DNA of 64,000 nucleotides from Hyaloraphidium curvatum. Lineage: Eukaryota; Monoblepharomycota; Hyaloraphidiomycetes; Hyaloraphidiales; Hyaloraphidiaceae. The stretch's first letter is position 1. The number at the start of each line of letters is the position of its first letter. Both the position numbers and the translations under genes were made by a program. This document shows, one piece after another, positions 30,809 through 42,405 of this stretch. The notes under the pieces were generated by a model that ran no database searches, was not told where the DNA came from, and was given only the letters and a program-made list of their open reading frames with translations. Location: assembly GCA_025558095.1 (NCBI GenBank), contig JAIVFI010000020.1, forward strand, positions 248,001 to 312,000. The letters are read 5' to 3'.

Positions 30809-32876
30809 TCAGAGCTTGGCCGTCGCCGGCATCTTCTTCATCGCCTGCTTGATCCCCAGTGTTGCCTTTGGTGAAGGGAGGAAGAGGGTCAGCGGAGTGC
30901 ATTAACGCGCGGCGGGCCCTGCCCACCATGATTTCCTCGCTGCCGCCGTAGACCGCCGAGTGCTTGGCGGCCGAAAAGAAGGCGCGGATCACCCGCCCCA
31001 TGCCGTTCTTGGTGATCGCCCGCCCGCCAAAGATCTGCACCGCGTGGTCGGCGACGAGGTAGCCCGTCCGGGTCACCTTGTGCTTGGCGATCGCGATCGG
31101 CCCCGCCAGGTGCTCGCTCATCCCCGCGTAGTCCATGGCGTTCATCTGCCACGTGAGCTGCTCGATGAGCGCGTGGTCCGCCTCGATATTGCCGACCATC
31201 TCGGCGAGCTTCGTCTGGATCACGGGCTGCTCCACCAGGGGGCGGCCAAAGACCTTGCGGTTCGCAGCCCACTTGAAGCACTCCTCCAGGACCACGCGGC
31301 ACATCCGGTGGTGGTTGATGAGGATGGCCCAGCGCTCGTGGTTGAAGTTGGAGAGCACCACCTTCATGCCTTCGTTCACTTTGCCGAGCACGTTCTCGAC
31401 GGGCACCTTGACGTTCTCATAGGTCACGTAGGTGGTGCCGGCCGAAGTGCCGTACGACGTGTGCATGATCTTGGTGTCGAGGCCCTCTTGGCGCTCGATG
31501 AGCATCATGGTCAGGCCCTTGTCCGTCCGGACCGCGGTCGAGAAGTAGTCGGCGCGGACGCCGTTGGTAATCCACTTCCTGGAAGCGAGACCGTTGTCAA
31601 CGGGGGTGTCTGGCGGTCATCCGCGGCCAACCCACTTGTGCCCGTTCACGATGTAGTGCTTCCCGTCCTCAGTCAACCGTGCCGTGGTTTGCACGCCCGC
31701 GACGTCCGACCCCGCCGTCGCCTCTGTTGCGAAAGGATTAGCACGAGTGGCCACAATCCAGGGCCGAGGTGCTGAACCAGCCTGTGATCGCCAAACAGAT
31801 GTTCTTCTGCCCCGAAAGCACCTCCTTCATCACCCGGCGAGCCAATTCCGGCGATCCGAAGTTGAAGGTCGGGGGTAGGCCGATCAAGATGCCCGTTCCC
31901 AAAGCATCGAAAAAGCCGGGAGCCCCAGTGCGCGATAGTTCTTCCGCAACGATCTTCTCGTGGAAGTAGTCCAGCTCGTCCGGCTTGATCCCGCACGGAA
32001 GCTTGAAGCCCAGCTCCGCCGCCATGTGCTGGTGTTTCCCGGGTCCCAGGCGGACCAGAAAGATGCCGGCATCGGCGCAGCGCTTCCACAGCTCAGGTGT
32101 AGGACCCTTCGGGTCGTCGTCGCGCTCGATGGCCTCCGGGGTCACGTAGAGCTCGACAAACTCGCGCATGAAGCAGCGAAGGGCGCGGTGCGAGTCCTTG
32201 TAGTACGGCGAAGGGAAGAAGCCCTCCCGCTCGTCCATGGTCTCGGCGTAGGGGACCTTGCTCCACTCGAGCTTGGTCACGCGCCGCGGCGGAATCTTGG
32301 GCAGCTCGTTGGCAACCTGCCCCACAATCAGCCTCGGCCCGAACTTCTCCAGGACCTCGCTGCGATGCAGCCCGTAGAACTGCTCCGTGGCATCCTTGCC
32401 CGCGAGCTGCTGGATCGCGTGGGCGCCACCGGGGTGCTGCGGAATAGTGAGTAAGCGGAGAGCGGAAAACGATCGGGGAATAGGCGGGGGGCCAAAGGCC
32501 CAGTACAGAGCCGAAAATGGTGACCGCATTGTGCAGAGCATGCAGGAAACCTCCTTGAGCAGGCGGGTCTCCCGCGCTCGCCGCCCCGGTACCCGTCACC
32601 CCGCCTGGGACTGAAGACGCCACTGGAACCCACCAAATCCGCGAAGGTGGTGACATCGTAGATGAACGAGTCGATCGTGATCCCTGCAGGAAGTGCAGCA
32701 CCGACGCGCGCAGACGAAATCAGTTCCCCGGTGTGCCGGGAGACGGGTTCGGGGGACGCACAGGTCGAGGACGGAGTGTTGTGCTGCGCGACCTCGGAGC
32801 GCGCGTACACCTTGAGCGCCGCGAGCTTCGCAGGCGGGACTTCAAAGGGCAGCTGGTCGGCCACAACGAGCGCCAT
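30809..32876 (-). CDS. Cytochrome b5 / acyl-CoA dehydrogenase fusion
   Basis: The protein starts at 32876 and ends in [10 protein letters not shown] at 30809. An N-terminal cytochrome b5 domain is split by introns: [16 protein letters not shown], then [17 protein letters not shown], then [13 protein letters not shown], where His of HPGG is a heme ligand. The acyl-CoA dehydrogenase part follows: substrate-binding helices, LAIT / [31 protein letters not shown], and [16 protein letters not shown]...YGGSEEIM. At least five introns are needed; one near 31776 uses a GC donor. The last is 61 nt and joins SEEIM to ATLGIK. This fusion is known in fungi and probably oxidises acyl-CoA in mitochondria or peroxisomes with the heme domain as electron carrier. 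Confidence 0.85.
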
Positions 32877-33007
32877 TGCTTCGTTCGTTGGAGGTGCGGA
32901 ACTTCGCGCGGATTTGTCGTCGTCACGAGCTTGAGGGTACGATCGGTCCTTGAAAGACCCCGATCGATAGTACGCGAAAATCTGCGGTCAAACAACCAAC
33001 GTTGAAA

Positions 33008-34880
33008 ATGTCTGCGATCGGCCTGGCGTGCAAGCGCGCCCTGCGATCCACGCCCACGCTCATCTCGGTGCTGGCACTATTGCCACGTATCGCTCAGGCG
33101 CCTCGGTTGCCTGCTGCAGCCTCGCCGGCTCTCGCGAGCCACGTGCAACTGTCTCAGAGGCGGGCGGCCGGTCAGGCGACCAAATCTCGCAGCAGGCCGT
33201 CATGTCCCGGTGCGTTTGCTCCTTGATGATATTTCATCTTCCGCAAGCTCTGATCGTGTGCTGCGTTTGCCTCTTGGGGTCTCACCCGGCCACGAATCAC
33301 GCGCCTGCCCTCCAGGCTGTGGAGCCCGATTCCAGCACACGGATCCGGAGGGTGCGGGCTACCAACCCCCGGTGCGCTCGCAGACACGCCCATCAATCCA
33401 TGCCCGGATAGCCTCGCGGCTCAAGGATCAAGGGCCGTTGAACGCCGCGACCGAGATCCCGGACGGCGTCGAGCACATCAACCCCGGGCAGCTCAGAAAG
33501 CTGCTCAAGGCGCGGAAGGAGGCAAAGAAGCTCGGACAGCGTGTGCCTGATACGGATACGCCCATTGCCGATGTGGAGGCGGCGGCGGCGGAGCGCAGGA
33601 TCTGCCGGAGATGCCACGCGCTGCTGCACCATTCCGAGGAGCCCACGCGGCGGTTCCCGGACCCGACGCGGTCCTTTGCGGAGCTGCTGCTGACGCCGAC
33701 CGGCATCGTGGTGAACGTGCTGGATGCCACGGACCTCCCGGGCAGCCTGGTCCCCGAGCTTCGAAAGATGGTCGGGAACGATAAGCGGGTGATCCTCGCC
33801 GTCAACAAGATCGATGCGATGCCTGCGGGATGGGATCCTTCGACGCTGGAGGACTACGTGGACAACGCGGCGAGGAAGGCGGGCGTGCAGGTCGACGATG
33901 TGGTCCTGGTATCGGCCTCGACCAAGGAGGGGATCCCGGAGCTCGCGGCCGCGGTGAAGGAACAGATGGCGTCGCTGCGGGCGCGCGGCGAGGACCCCTC
34001 GATCTGGTTCGTGGGGAGGACCAACGTCGGCAAATCCCGGCTGCTCAACACGCTCGTGGACGTGGCCGTGCGGCGGTTCGGAGGTGGCCCGTTCGAGGCC
34101 CTGTCGACCATCGCGCCCCTGCCGGGGACGACGGTCGACCTCGTGAGGACGCCGCTGGAGCGCTATGGAACTCTTTTCAACGTCGACGAGGATCCTGCCG
34201 CGGGTGCCGCGACTTCGGCCGCAGAAACCCCACGGGGCAAGGCGAAATCGTCTCCCGCTCTCGTCGATACCCCCGGCCTCCCCCATCCGACCAACCTCCT
34301 GAACCTCCTCACCCTCTCCGAATGCCGCTCCGTGGCACCGAAACGCGCCCTCTCCCCGCGCGGGTACATCGTTCAGGAGGGCAAGACCCTCTTTATCGGC
34401 GGGGTCGCGCGGCTCGACTGCGTCGAGGGCGAGATCGAGGCGGACGTGTACGCTTCGAGGAATGTCACGACGCACAGGACGGACTCGGAGAGGGCCGCGG
34501 AGCTTTACGAGCGACACCTGGGAGGCCTGCTCGTTCCCCCCGTGCCCGCTGGGGAGGTTCCGTCTGAACGAGACGACGAAGCCGGTGCCGAATCGGCAAT
34601 CGATCGGAAGCTCCCGGAAGACGATCCACGGCTGGCGGCATTCCCTCCTCTGAAGCCGGCCCTGACCTTGGACGTGCCCGCCGGGCCCAAGAGCGCCGCG
34701 GGCACCGACGTCGTGCTTTCGGGTCTCGGTTGGGTCACGCTCAGGAGCCGCAACGGTGCTACCATCAAGGTTTGGAGCGCCGGGGGCGGTGGCGTCGGCG
34801 TGCGGGAGGGCGTGGTGCGGGGCGGAGTCGGCGAGGTCGTGCTGCCGAGCGGCAGGCGGAAGAGGAGGGACACGCGCTGA
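33008..34880 (+). CDS. Circularly permuted mitochondrial GTPase (YqeH/NOA1/Gep3 family)
   Basis: Exon 1 (33008-33209) codes a basic, Ala-rich presequence. A 106-nt intron joins it in phase at 33316, rebuilding the zinc motif CPGCGARFQHTDP, which pairs with ICRRCHALLHH further on. The GTPase motifs come in permuted order: G4 NKID, G5-like SASTKEG, then G1 GRTNVGKSRLLNTL, G2 and G3 DTPG. This is the YqeH/NOA1 layout; family members assemble the small mitochondrial ribosomal subunit. The C-terminal part contains a conserved YIVQEGKTLFIGG-type strand region. A further intron near 33370-33430 is possible but not required. Confidence 0.88.
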
Positions 34881-34908
34881 ATTGACTGATTGCTGGTCAT
34901 CAATTGCC

Positions 34909-34914
34909 AATAAA
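34909..34914 (+). terminator. Poly(A) signal AATAAA
   Basis: A canonical AATAAA occurs 29 nt after the stop codon of the permuted GTPase gene, in a locally AT-rich stretch. It is the likely 3' end-processing signal. Confidence 0.5.
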
Positions 34915-35071
34915 CTTGAACAGATCGTTTGAATTCCAGTGTCCCGCAGAGGCTTCATTTGCGCCACAATTCCGCATTGCCGCCCGGTGCAGGTTCGTGT
35001 CACCGGCGCCCCAACTCCGCCCCACACAGCGCGCGGTCCTGTCTGCGCCCCAACCCACATCCCCCGCAAGC

Positions 35072-36073
35072 ATGGCGGCGGCACTCTCACGCCTCCTCCT
35101 CCTCCTCTCCCTCTCCTCCGCCTGCCTCGCACAGCTCCCCCTGGACCCCACCGCCCCCAAGCCCGACTTCCAGCCCGACGCGCTGCACCTCCGCCGCTCC
35201 CTGTACGTCGACCACCTCGACGCCGGCACCCCCGCCGCGCCGCGCGACCCGTGCATGATCCGCGAGGGGTGCTTCGGCGGGTGGGGGAACAGGACCGTCG
35301 TGCGGTTCGGGACGGCGATCTGGAACAGGGGGGCGGGGGACGCGGTGCTCGGTGGGTCTTGCGCTGCTCCAGGGAATCTCGGAATCTGATCGGGATCTGA
35401 CAGGACTGCCACCGGAGGACTGCACGCCCGACATGCCGGAGTGGTGGGAGTTCGATCTGGTGCGTGGCAGGGTTGCGCCCAATCGCGGTCGCACGGGCGG
35501 TCTTCTGACGCCGAGCTCGTCCGCAGTGTCACCAGCACTTCCGTGCGTATCGATGCCGCTTTCGGCGCCATTACGTTGAACCTGACGCCGGAATAGATTA
35601 CCAAGGCTACGCAAAGTACCAGCTGTACAAAGGGAACGACGCCGTCGCCGTGGGCCACAAGATGGGCTTCTGCCTGGAAGACTCGTTCTGCCCCCCGGGG
35701 ACGGACGGCAAGTTCAACTGCGCCTGGCAGGGCGTGACGTCCGGGTGCGGCGATCTGTACGGGGACAACCTGGCCTGTCAGGTACGTCGCGCTGCCGATC
35801 GACGGGAAGGAGCTGACAATTTCGTGCCTGCAGTGGATCGACGTCACAGACTACGTCCTCTCGCGATCGTTCGACCCCGAGGCCGAGCTGACGCTCACGG
35901 TCCGGGTCAACAGCGACCGGCGGTTCCCGGAGGAGGACTACGACAACAACGTCGCCGAGGCCCGGTTCAGGATGTCGGAGCTGGAGAGGCGGGCGACCGA
36001 CACGTGGAGCAAGCCGCGGCACGGGCCGGTTCCGCCCGGCTGCCGCGCCCTAGACGCCCAGGGCAGGCCTTGA
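35072..36073 (+). CDS. Secreted lysyl oxidase (copper amine oxidase of the LOX family)
   Basis: Exons 35072-35351, 35404-35459, 35527-35542, 35597-35781 and 35834-36073 give 258 residues in frame. A signal peptide is clear (MAAALSRLLLLLSLSSACLA). LOX core blocks follow: CTPDMPEWWEFD, the copper site, VGHKMGFCLEDSFCPPG, SGCGDLYGDNLACQ, WIDVTDYVL and EEDYDNNVAEARF. The copper site HxHxH (CHQHFH) is only complete if a 16-nt microexon is used: reading straight on would give CHQHFR. Lys of GHK and Tyr of DLY align with the residues that form the LTQ cofactor in animal LOX. The enzyme oxidises lysines in extracellular proteins; the natural substrate in a fungus is unknown. Confidence 0.88.
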
Positions 36074-36394
36074 CAGGTTGAAGGACCGTGACAGGTTGTG
36101 GGACCGGGTGAGCTTGAGAGGTCGAAGCCTTTCCAGCAGGGCAAACCTGTAGTGAACGCTCGCAGAGTGTCTTTCTTGGTAGACTGATTGCGCGTATGCG
36201 ATGCCGTGGCCCCTTCGGTCCTTCGAGATTCGTGGACGGTGTTGACCGGGCTGGCCGGCGCGCCGAAGCCCAACTCCACTTCCGGACTCGTTGCCAGCCT
36301 CTGACTGCTATTTGCGGGCCGCCCGACAGCCTTTTGCGGCCTCCTCTTCCTGCAGCTCGTTTTCCTGGCGCGCATTCCGCAGCCAGTGGTGCGA
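36074..36394. other. Intergenic region LOX / ASH protein
   Basis: This 321-bp stretch contains open frames but none with family similarity. Short direct repeats of the type TGACAGGTTG are seen at 36071-36095, right after the lysyl oxidase stop. It should hold the promoter of the next gene. Confidence 0.35.
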
Positions 36395-39300
36395 ATGCTG
36401 CGTGGCGACGCGTCTCCGCTGCCGGGCTCGTGGGGCGCGCCGCGGTCCCGCCGCGGCCGTGCGGAGCGGCCGTCGTGGGCGCCCGAGCCGCCGTCGTTTT
36501 CCGCGCTCGACCGCCTCGGCGAGGAGTTCCTCGACGCGCTGGAGGACCTCGGAGGCCCCACGGCGGGCGCGCGCGACAGAGACCCCCGTCCGAAGCACGG
36601 CCCGCCCGCGAAGCAGGCCCGCCCGCCGGCGTTCCAAGCGGCCGACGACCTCTCCGACGCGGGAAGCCGTGCGGAACGGCCCCGCCCCGCGCCCTCGCGG
36701 TCGCCTTCAACCTCGCCGCCCCCGGCCGCGTACCGCACCCCGCGCGCGCGCCCCGGCGAGCGGCTGGCCGCGCTGCTCGAAAAGGCCGGCGACCCGGGCT
36801 CGCGCTATGCCACACCGGCTTCGGCCTCGCGCTCGCGCTCGCCGGATGACGAGTTTGCAACGCCTTCCGCTCGCAATGACAGGCCACCAAAGACGCCCTA
36901 CTACACCCCCGGGGCCGCGAAGCCGCGGTCCACATACCACACGCCGCGCGCTCACCCCGCGGGCTCCGAGTACGGAACACCCATGGCCGCCCTGGGAGAG
37001 CCCGACGGCGACTTTTCGGACGGATACGACAGCGAGGACGGTTCGGCGCGCGGGAGCTCTTCCGCGGCGAGGCGGCGGGACATCTTCCACACCCCTGGAA
37101 AGGGGATCCCGCGCGAAGAACGGGCCGCGCGGCCCGAACGGACCCCGCATTCGCGCCGCGACGCGTTCCCAGGGACCTACCCCGCTTCGGCGCCCCGCGC
37201 GGAACCCGCTGCCCGTCGCATGGAGCGCTCCCCTCCTCCCTTCAACGACACGAAGGAATGGATGCGCTCCCCCCCGCTGTCCAGCCGCAAGGAAAGGACA
37301 TCGCCCCCGAGCTCCCGTATCCTTGACACGTCGCCTCCCTACGCCGCTCGCGGGGAAAGGTCGCCTCCACCTGCCGCCCGGCGCCAGCTATCGCCTCCAC
37401 CTGCCGTACGGCGCGAACGATCGCCTCCACCTGCCGTGCGGCGCGAGCGATCGCCTCCATATGCCGCACGGCGCGAGCGATCGCCTCCGCGAACCGTCCC
37501 GCGCGATCGATCCCCTCCGCGCTCCATCCCGCGGGAACGATCCCCTCCGCGCTCGAGCAGGTGCGCCCGATCGCCGCCTCAGGTCTTTTCCTCCCCCGCC
37601 GAGCGGCCCGATCGCCGCCGCTCGCCCATTCCCTCCGTCCGGCGGCCCCGCTCGCCGCCCTCGGCGTACTCTCCCTTCCCCTCTTCGGCCCGATCCCGCG
37701 CGCCGCGGCAGCCGAGCTCCCTCCGCCGCGAGATCCTGCCCTCGCCGGCTTCGGGCACGGCCAGCTCGCTCGATTCGCCCTTCTTCTCACCCGACTCGCG
37801 GGACGGCCGCAAAGGTTGGTCATGTCGAGCCTCTCCCTGCGCCGGTTGCTTATATAGTTCTCCCTCACAGTCCGCTTCCGCTCCACCGTCTCGGAGCGCA
37901 CCCTTTCCTACCACTCCCCCGCCTCCACCTCCCCCTTCCGCTCCCCCGACCGCTGGGACCCCTCGGAACGGGACAGCTCGGACGACGAGGCCCTCGGACG
38001 GGTCCTGGCCGAGGTCGGCGGCGTGGAGATGGATCTGGAGCCGTTTGAGGACATTGTCCGCGGCGCGCGGGAGCCGCCGCGGGACAGGGAAGCCGAGGTG
38101 GACATCGGGAGGCCGGATCCGGACGACGAGTACCTGCGGCGTTCGAGGAGCTCGAGGGGTTCGGGGTCAATGGATGACCGTAGGTGCCGCAACGCTGCGC
38201 TCGATTCGCCTTCTGACATTCGCGACCCGAAATAGCCGAGGAGAACGCATTCTGGTCCACGCCCTCGTCCCGCCGCCACGCTGCACCCCGCTCCCCGCCG
38301 CCGGCGCGGTCGCGGTCCGAGTCGCCCCCCGGCAACGGGCCCGGCATGGCCGAGATGTACGCCCGCGCGGTCGGGGACAGCCCGGCGCGGGACGACGTCT
38401 GGGGCGACGGGTTCGTCAACTTTGACGAGGGTAGCCTGGGGGAAGACTGGCTCCCCGCCGCCGGGGCGGGCGAAAGTGGGTACCCTGATCCTTCGCCGGC
38501 GGTCACTCTGATCGGCGTCCTTCCAGGCCCTGCAGACGAGGGCTCGATCTCGGGCGCGAGCATGCACTCTGATCGCTCCATCCTCTCCGGCGCCCGCTTC
38601 CCGGAGCCGCAGATCGTCACCCCCTCCATGCCCGAGGTCGTAAAGCCCGCCGTGCTCCCCAGCCCTGGTGCGTTCTTCGCCTCGAGGTCCGGCGCGCTCG
38701 GCACCCTGGAGGAAGGCGGTGCGACGCCGGGCTCCAGGCCGAGGTTCTACACCCCGCAGGCAGGCGAGTCTCCCACCGCCGCGGCGGCGCAAGCCAACGC
38801 GGCCCAGGAGCCAGAATCGGGAGCTGCCCACGCGCAGGTGCGTCCTCATATGCTGTTCCCGTCCATATGCTGATCCGCGTTCCCAGGCTTTCTTTGCCGC
38901 CGGCGCACCGTCTTCCGATCCGGCCGTCCCCGTGATCTCGCTCCGCCCCGCCGAGGGCGGCTTCGTGCTCAGCCCGCCGCCGCAGGTTCCCGAAGGACCC
39001 AGAGAGATCCGGCGTCGCGCCGCGGGCTGGACGTCGGGCCTCGGCACCCCGGTCGCGGGCGCGGCGGACAAGCCGCCGATCGCGCCGCAGGTGCCCAAGG
39101 AGCAGGCGGCGGCGCCTTCCAAAGCCGAGGCCGCGCATACCACCACGCGGGAGCAGGCTCGTTCCCCAATGGGCGACCGCACCGCACGGCCTCCCCCTGC
39201 GCTTTCGGCTCCGGTGCCGCAGCCGTCGCCCAAACCTCCTGCGACCGCCCCAGCCCCGAGCCCGAGGCGGGCGGGTTGGGCGACGACGCAACCGGAACCT

Positions 39301-40764
39301 TCGGCGCCGGCTCTGCCGAGCTACGTCCCGGAAACGGAGATGGCCGAGCCGGCGAGGCACTTTGGGCCAGACACCGCGACGAGGGTTTCCCCTGGCAATG
39401 CGGCACCGCGGCGGACGCCACCGCGGGAGGCTGAGTGGCCCGAAAGGACCCCGCGCGAAACTATTCTGCCGTACCACCGCAAACGGTCTCCAACCCCCGA
39501 CCTTCTGAAGGAACCGATGCCGTCGGTGACAGGTCGCGACTCCTTGCCCAAAGATGCGACTCCGGAGCAGATCGAACGATGGCTCGGGCCGCAAATTCCC
39601 CCCGAGGAGCCGATATCGGAGCCTCCGCATCGGGAGCACTCATCGATCGACGATTCGGCGACGGCCCGCGGAACCATGACCTCGCCGGATTCGGCGGCTT
39701 CGCGTGGCAACCCGGTCATCATCCTCCCGGCGACCCAGCTCGCCGCTCCGGGCCGTTCGTCGCCGGCACCCGTGGCGATGGTCAGCATCAGGCCCCCGGC
39801 AACGACGCCCGGCGTTCCCGCGCGGCTCCGCTGCACCCTCGTCAACCCGGCAACCACGTCTGCGCCATGGCTCCTCGTCCGCTGCGGCAGCGCCCGCGCG
39901 CGGGTGCCCGAGATGCCACCCGAGGAGGGTGCGATCGCCGCCGGCGACGACGTGTTCCGCTTCGCCGAGGAGCGCGGCGTCGTCCGCGGGCGCGACGCCT
40001 CGCTGCGGCTTACGTTCCTGCCCACCTTCGTGGGGCGGTACCAGCAGACGTTCCACATCCGGTGCCGCGGGAGGATCGTCGTGCTGGACGTCGTCGGCGT
40101 CGCGGTGACCAAGAGCGGCCTCGGGATCAGCGCGAGGAAGATGTGGGAGCTCCAAGGGGCGCCGGCATCGGCGCCCAACCCCGTCGTCGATGCCGATCGG
40201 CACACCGGGCTCCGTGCGGAGCCGTCGACGCCGTCCGGTCGGCTCTTGGATCGGCCCGGTGCGCGGCTTGTCGACGCACCGGCTGCAGCGGCGGATGCAA
40301 AGCCGTTTCGCCCTACTGAGACGTCCGCTTCTGCTGTCAAGGCTGAAACAGCGGAACAGGCAAGGTCATCGGCCACTTTGCCATTCAAGCTCGAGGTCCT
40401 GCGGAGGCCGACCGGCTCTGACCCCCCGATTCTGCGGAAGCATCCAGCGCATGAAGGGGAACACCAGCAGGTCCTCGATTTTGGGGTCGTGCGCGCTGGT
40501 GCCTCCTCGAAAATGACTCTGCGCGCCTGCAACGCGGGAACGCGGCCCGTCTTGATCCGCGCGGCCGTGGCCAACGGCGCGCGAGGGTTCGCGCTCCCGT
40601 TCAGGTCGTTGCTGGTGCCCAAGACCTCTTTCGTGCCCTTCCCCATTGCGTTCGAACCTTCGTCACCGGGCACGTACGAGCAGGAAGTGACCCTCGAGGC
40701 GCCGTCCGATGGCTCCACGGGCAAGCTGTATCTCTTGCTGACCGGCACCGCCACCGGGACGTGA
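36395..40764 (+). CDS. Large proline/arginine-rich protein with C-terminal ASH (ASPM-SPD2-Hydin) domains
   Basis: At least four exons: about 36395-37813, 37861-38176, 38235-38840 and 38887-40764, with short GT...AG introns between. The N-terminal half is disordered, rich in Pro, Arg and Ser, with a tandem RERSPP repeat. The middle is acidic (SSDDEALGRVLAEVGG...). The C-terminal 350 residues contain two immunoglobulin-like ASH folds; the last is the clearer, with LDFGVVRAGASSKMTLRACN, then FPIAFEPSSPGTYEQEV and KLYLLLTGTAT. ASH domains occur in centrosome, basal-body and cilium proteins such as SPD-2/Cep192. The layout, disordered head with terminal ASH domains, fits that group, but I cannot name an orthologue. 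Confidence 0.7.
37330..37575 (+). repeat. 30-bp tandem repeat coding for RERSPP units
   Basis: A 30-bp unit is repeated about seven or eight times in frame, each giving ten residues of the kind xRRERSPPxA. Copies diverge mainly at third positions and in the last two codons. Such Ser-Pro/Arg arrays are typical phosphorylation targets; length variation between strains would be expected. Confidence 0.8.
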
Positions 40765-40787
40765 AGGAGCCGAGAATAGAGTCATGT

Positions 40788-42186
40788 CTAGCGACGTCGC
40801 ATCCTTTGCTCCGTCCACTTCGCGAGCGTCTCGGCGACGGTCACGTCTTGCACCAGGTTGCTGGGTTTCCACGGCATGCCGTAGGACAAGTAGGTGCCAG
40901 ACGGATGCTTTTGGGAACAGATGAGCGCGGCATCGTTTCGGATCGCAATGTACTTACGTCACCAAGGCACGCAGCAAGCACCGTCCAACTTCCTTCCACC
41001 TCATCCAGCATGACCAGCCTCAGCAAGAGTCGGAGAATGGGCGTCGATGCAAACGCCGCAAACAGTCTTCCAAGCCCGACGGGATTGTGCGCGTACAGCT
41101 TGGTAGGAATCAGCCCGGGATGCGCAACAAGGACGTCGACTTCGCCCCGAAGAGCAGGTGCGAGAGTGTGCACCGAGTGAATTGCAACGCAAGCCTTGCT
41201 TTGTGCGTAGTTTCCGAGGCGCGAATATGCGACACGCGAATGAAAGGATAGAAGTCGAATCGTTGACGCTGTCTGGGTTGTCAGAAGAACATCGTTCCCC
41301 CTTACGGTTGAAACGCACCTCCATAGTGTGCACTGGAGCCCACATTCACAATCCTAGCTCCGCGCTGGGACTTCAATTGTCCAAGTAGAAGCTCGGTGAG
41401 TCTTGCATGCCCCACGTAGTTCTTGCAACGTGTCAGCAAAGTGCCAGGGAAAGAAAGCGCAAATGCCCACCACCGATGTCTGCATGTCCACGTTCTGTGC
41501 GTCGCGCGAGAAAGGAACGTCCATGAGGCCAGCATTGTCTGGCAATCGCGGTTATCATGCGTTGGACGACCAGGCGTTCGAGGAACCCACTGACTAGCAG
41601 CGAGACGGAACCCTGGGGTTCTCTCTGCCGAAATCGTTCGACAAAGGTGTCGATCGAGCTGTAGTCACTGAGATCCAGTTCGACGTGGTAAACCTCTGTG
41701 CCGTGCAGGTCCGCCTCCGGCGCGAGGTCCTTCGTGGCTTTTTCGCCCGCGTCACGCCGGTGGGAAGCTAGTTCAGTGTCGATGAAAGGCCAACAGCATG
41801 GTCTTGAGTTTCCTGGGAAAACGGGAATTTCATGCGCTTACCGATGCAGACGCGATAGCCGGCCCGTAGGAGCCCGCGGCAGACTTCGAAACCGACGCCC
41901 GAATCGCCTCCTGTGACTATCGCAAGACGGTTCGAACGTCGGGTTCCGACGCGTTCTTGGTGCGATGTAGCGAGACTTTCAAGAAATCAGATGGAAGTCT
42001 CCGGAATCGGGTTCACGCCCACCTCTCGACCTCGCGGCGCGCATCGACCCCTGAGTACACGTGCCACAGCACGATGAAGACGATCTCGAGCACCGCGACC
42101 AGGTAGACTTTGAAGTACGCAGGCAATGATTCCCAAGCCGAGATCCGCACTTGGGCGGCCTGGAGAGCACGGGCCGGAGGCCACAT
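40788..42186 (-). CDS. Membrane-anchored short-chain dehydrogenase (retinol-dehydrogenase-like SDR)
   Basis: Exon 1 starts at 42186 and codes a transmembrane helix (AYFKVYLVAVLEIVFIVLWH). It ends at 42023; a 47-nt intron joins in phase to 41975, giving the cofactor site LAIVTGGDSGVGFEVCRGLL. Further exons supply VELDLSDYSSIDTFV, the NAG motif of NAGLMDVPFS, NYVGHARLTELLLGQL, IVNVGSSAHYGG with the catalytic Ser, and NYAQSKACV with Tyr and Lys, then VAHPGLIPTKLY. The stop is at 40788, 23 bp past the convergent ASH gene. It is a classical NAD(P)H-dependent SDR, likely on the ER facing the cytosol; the substrate is unknown. Some internal exon edges between 41560 and 41860 are unresolved. Confidence 0.8.
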
Positions 42187-42405
42187 GCGGAGTGATGTTT
42201 GCTGGCGTCGCTGGGTAGTCACGGGGCAGGCACGAATCTGTCGTCCGTTCCCGCCTGAAGCACCGGAACCGTCCGTCCGAGAGCAAAGCAACGAAAGGAA
42301 GCGAGCAGGCACGCTAGTTGAAGGACCACTGCCGACTTCATCGTACAAATCTCCCGCGGTTGTGTCGGGCGGTGTTTGAAGCTCCGCCGCCCTTGGCTTT
42401 GCGAC

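Noticed and set aside
35527-35580. Continuous reading of lysyl oxidase through 35543 (CHQHFR...)
   Set aside because: It destroys the copper site and adds an unconserved insert; splicing restores the known motif in phase.
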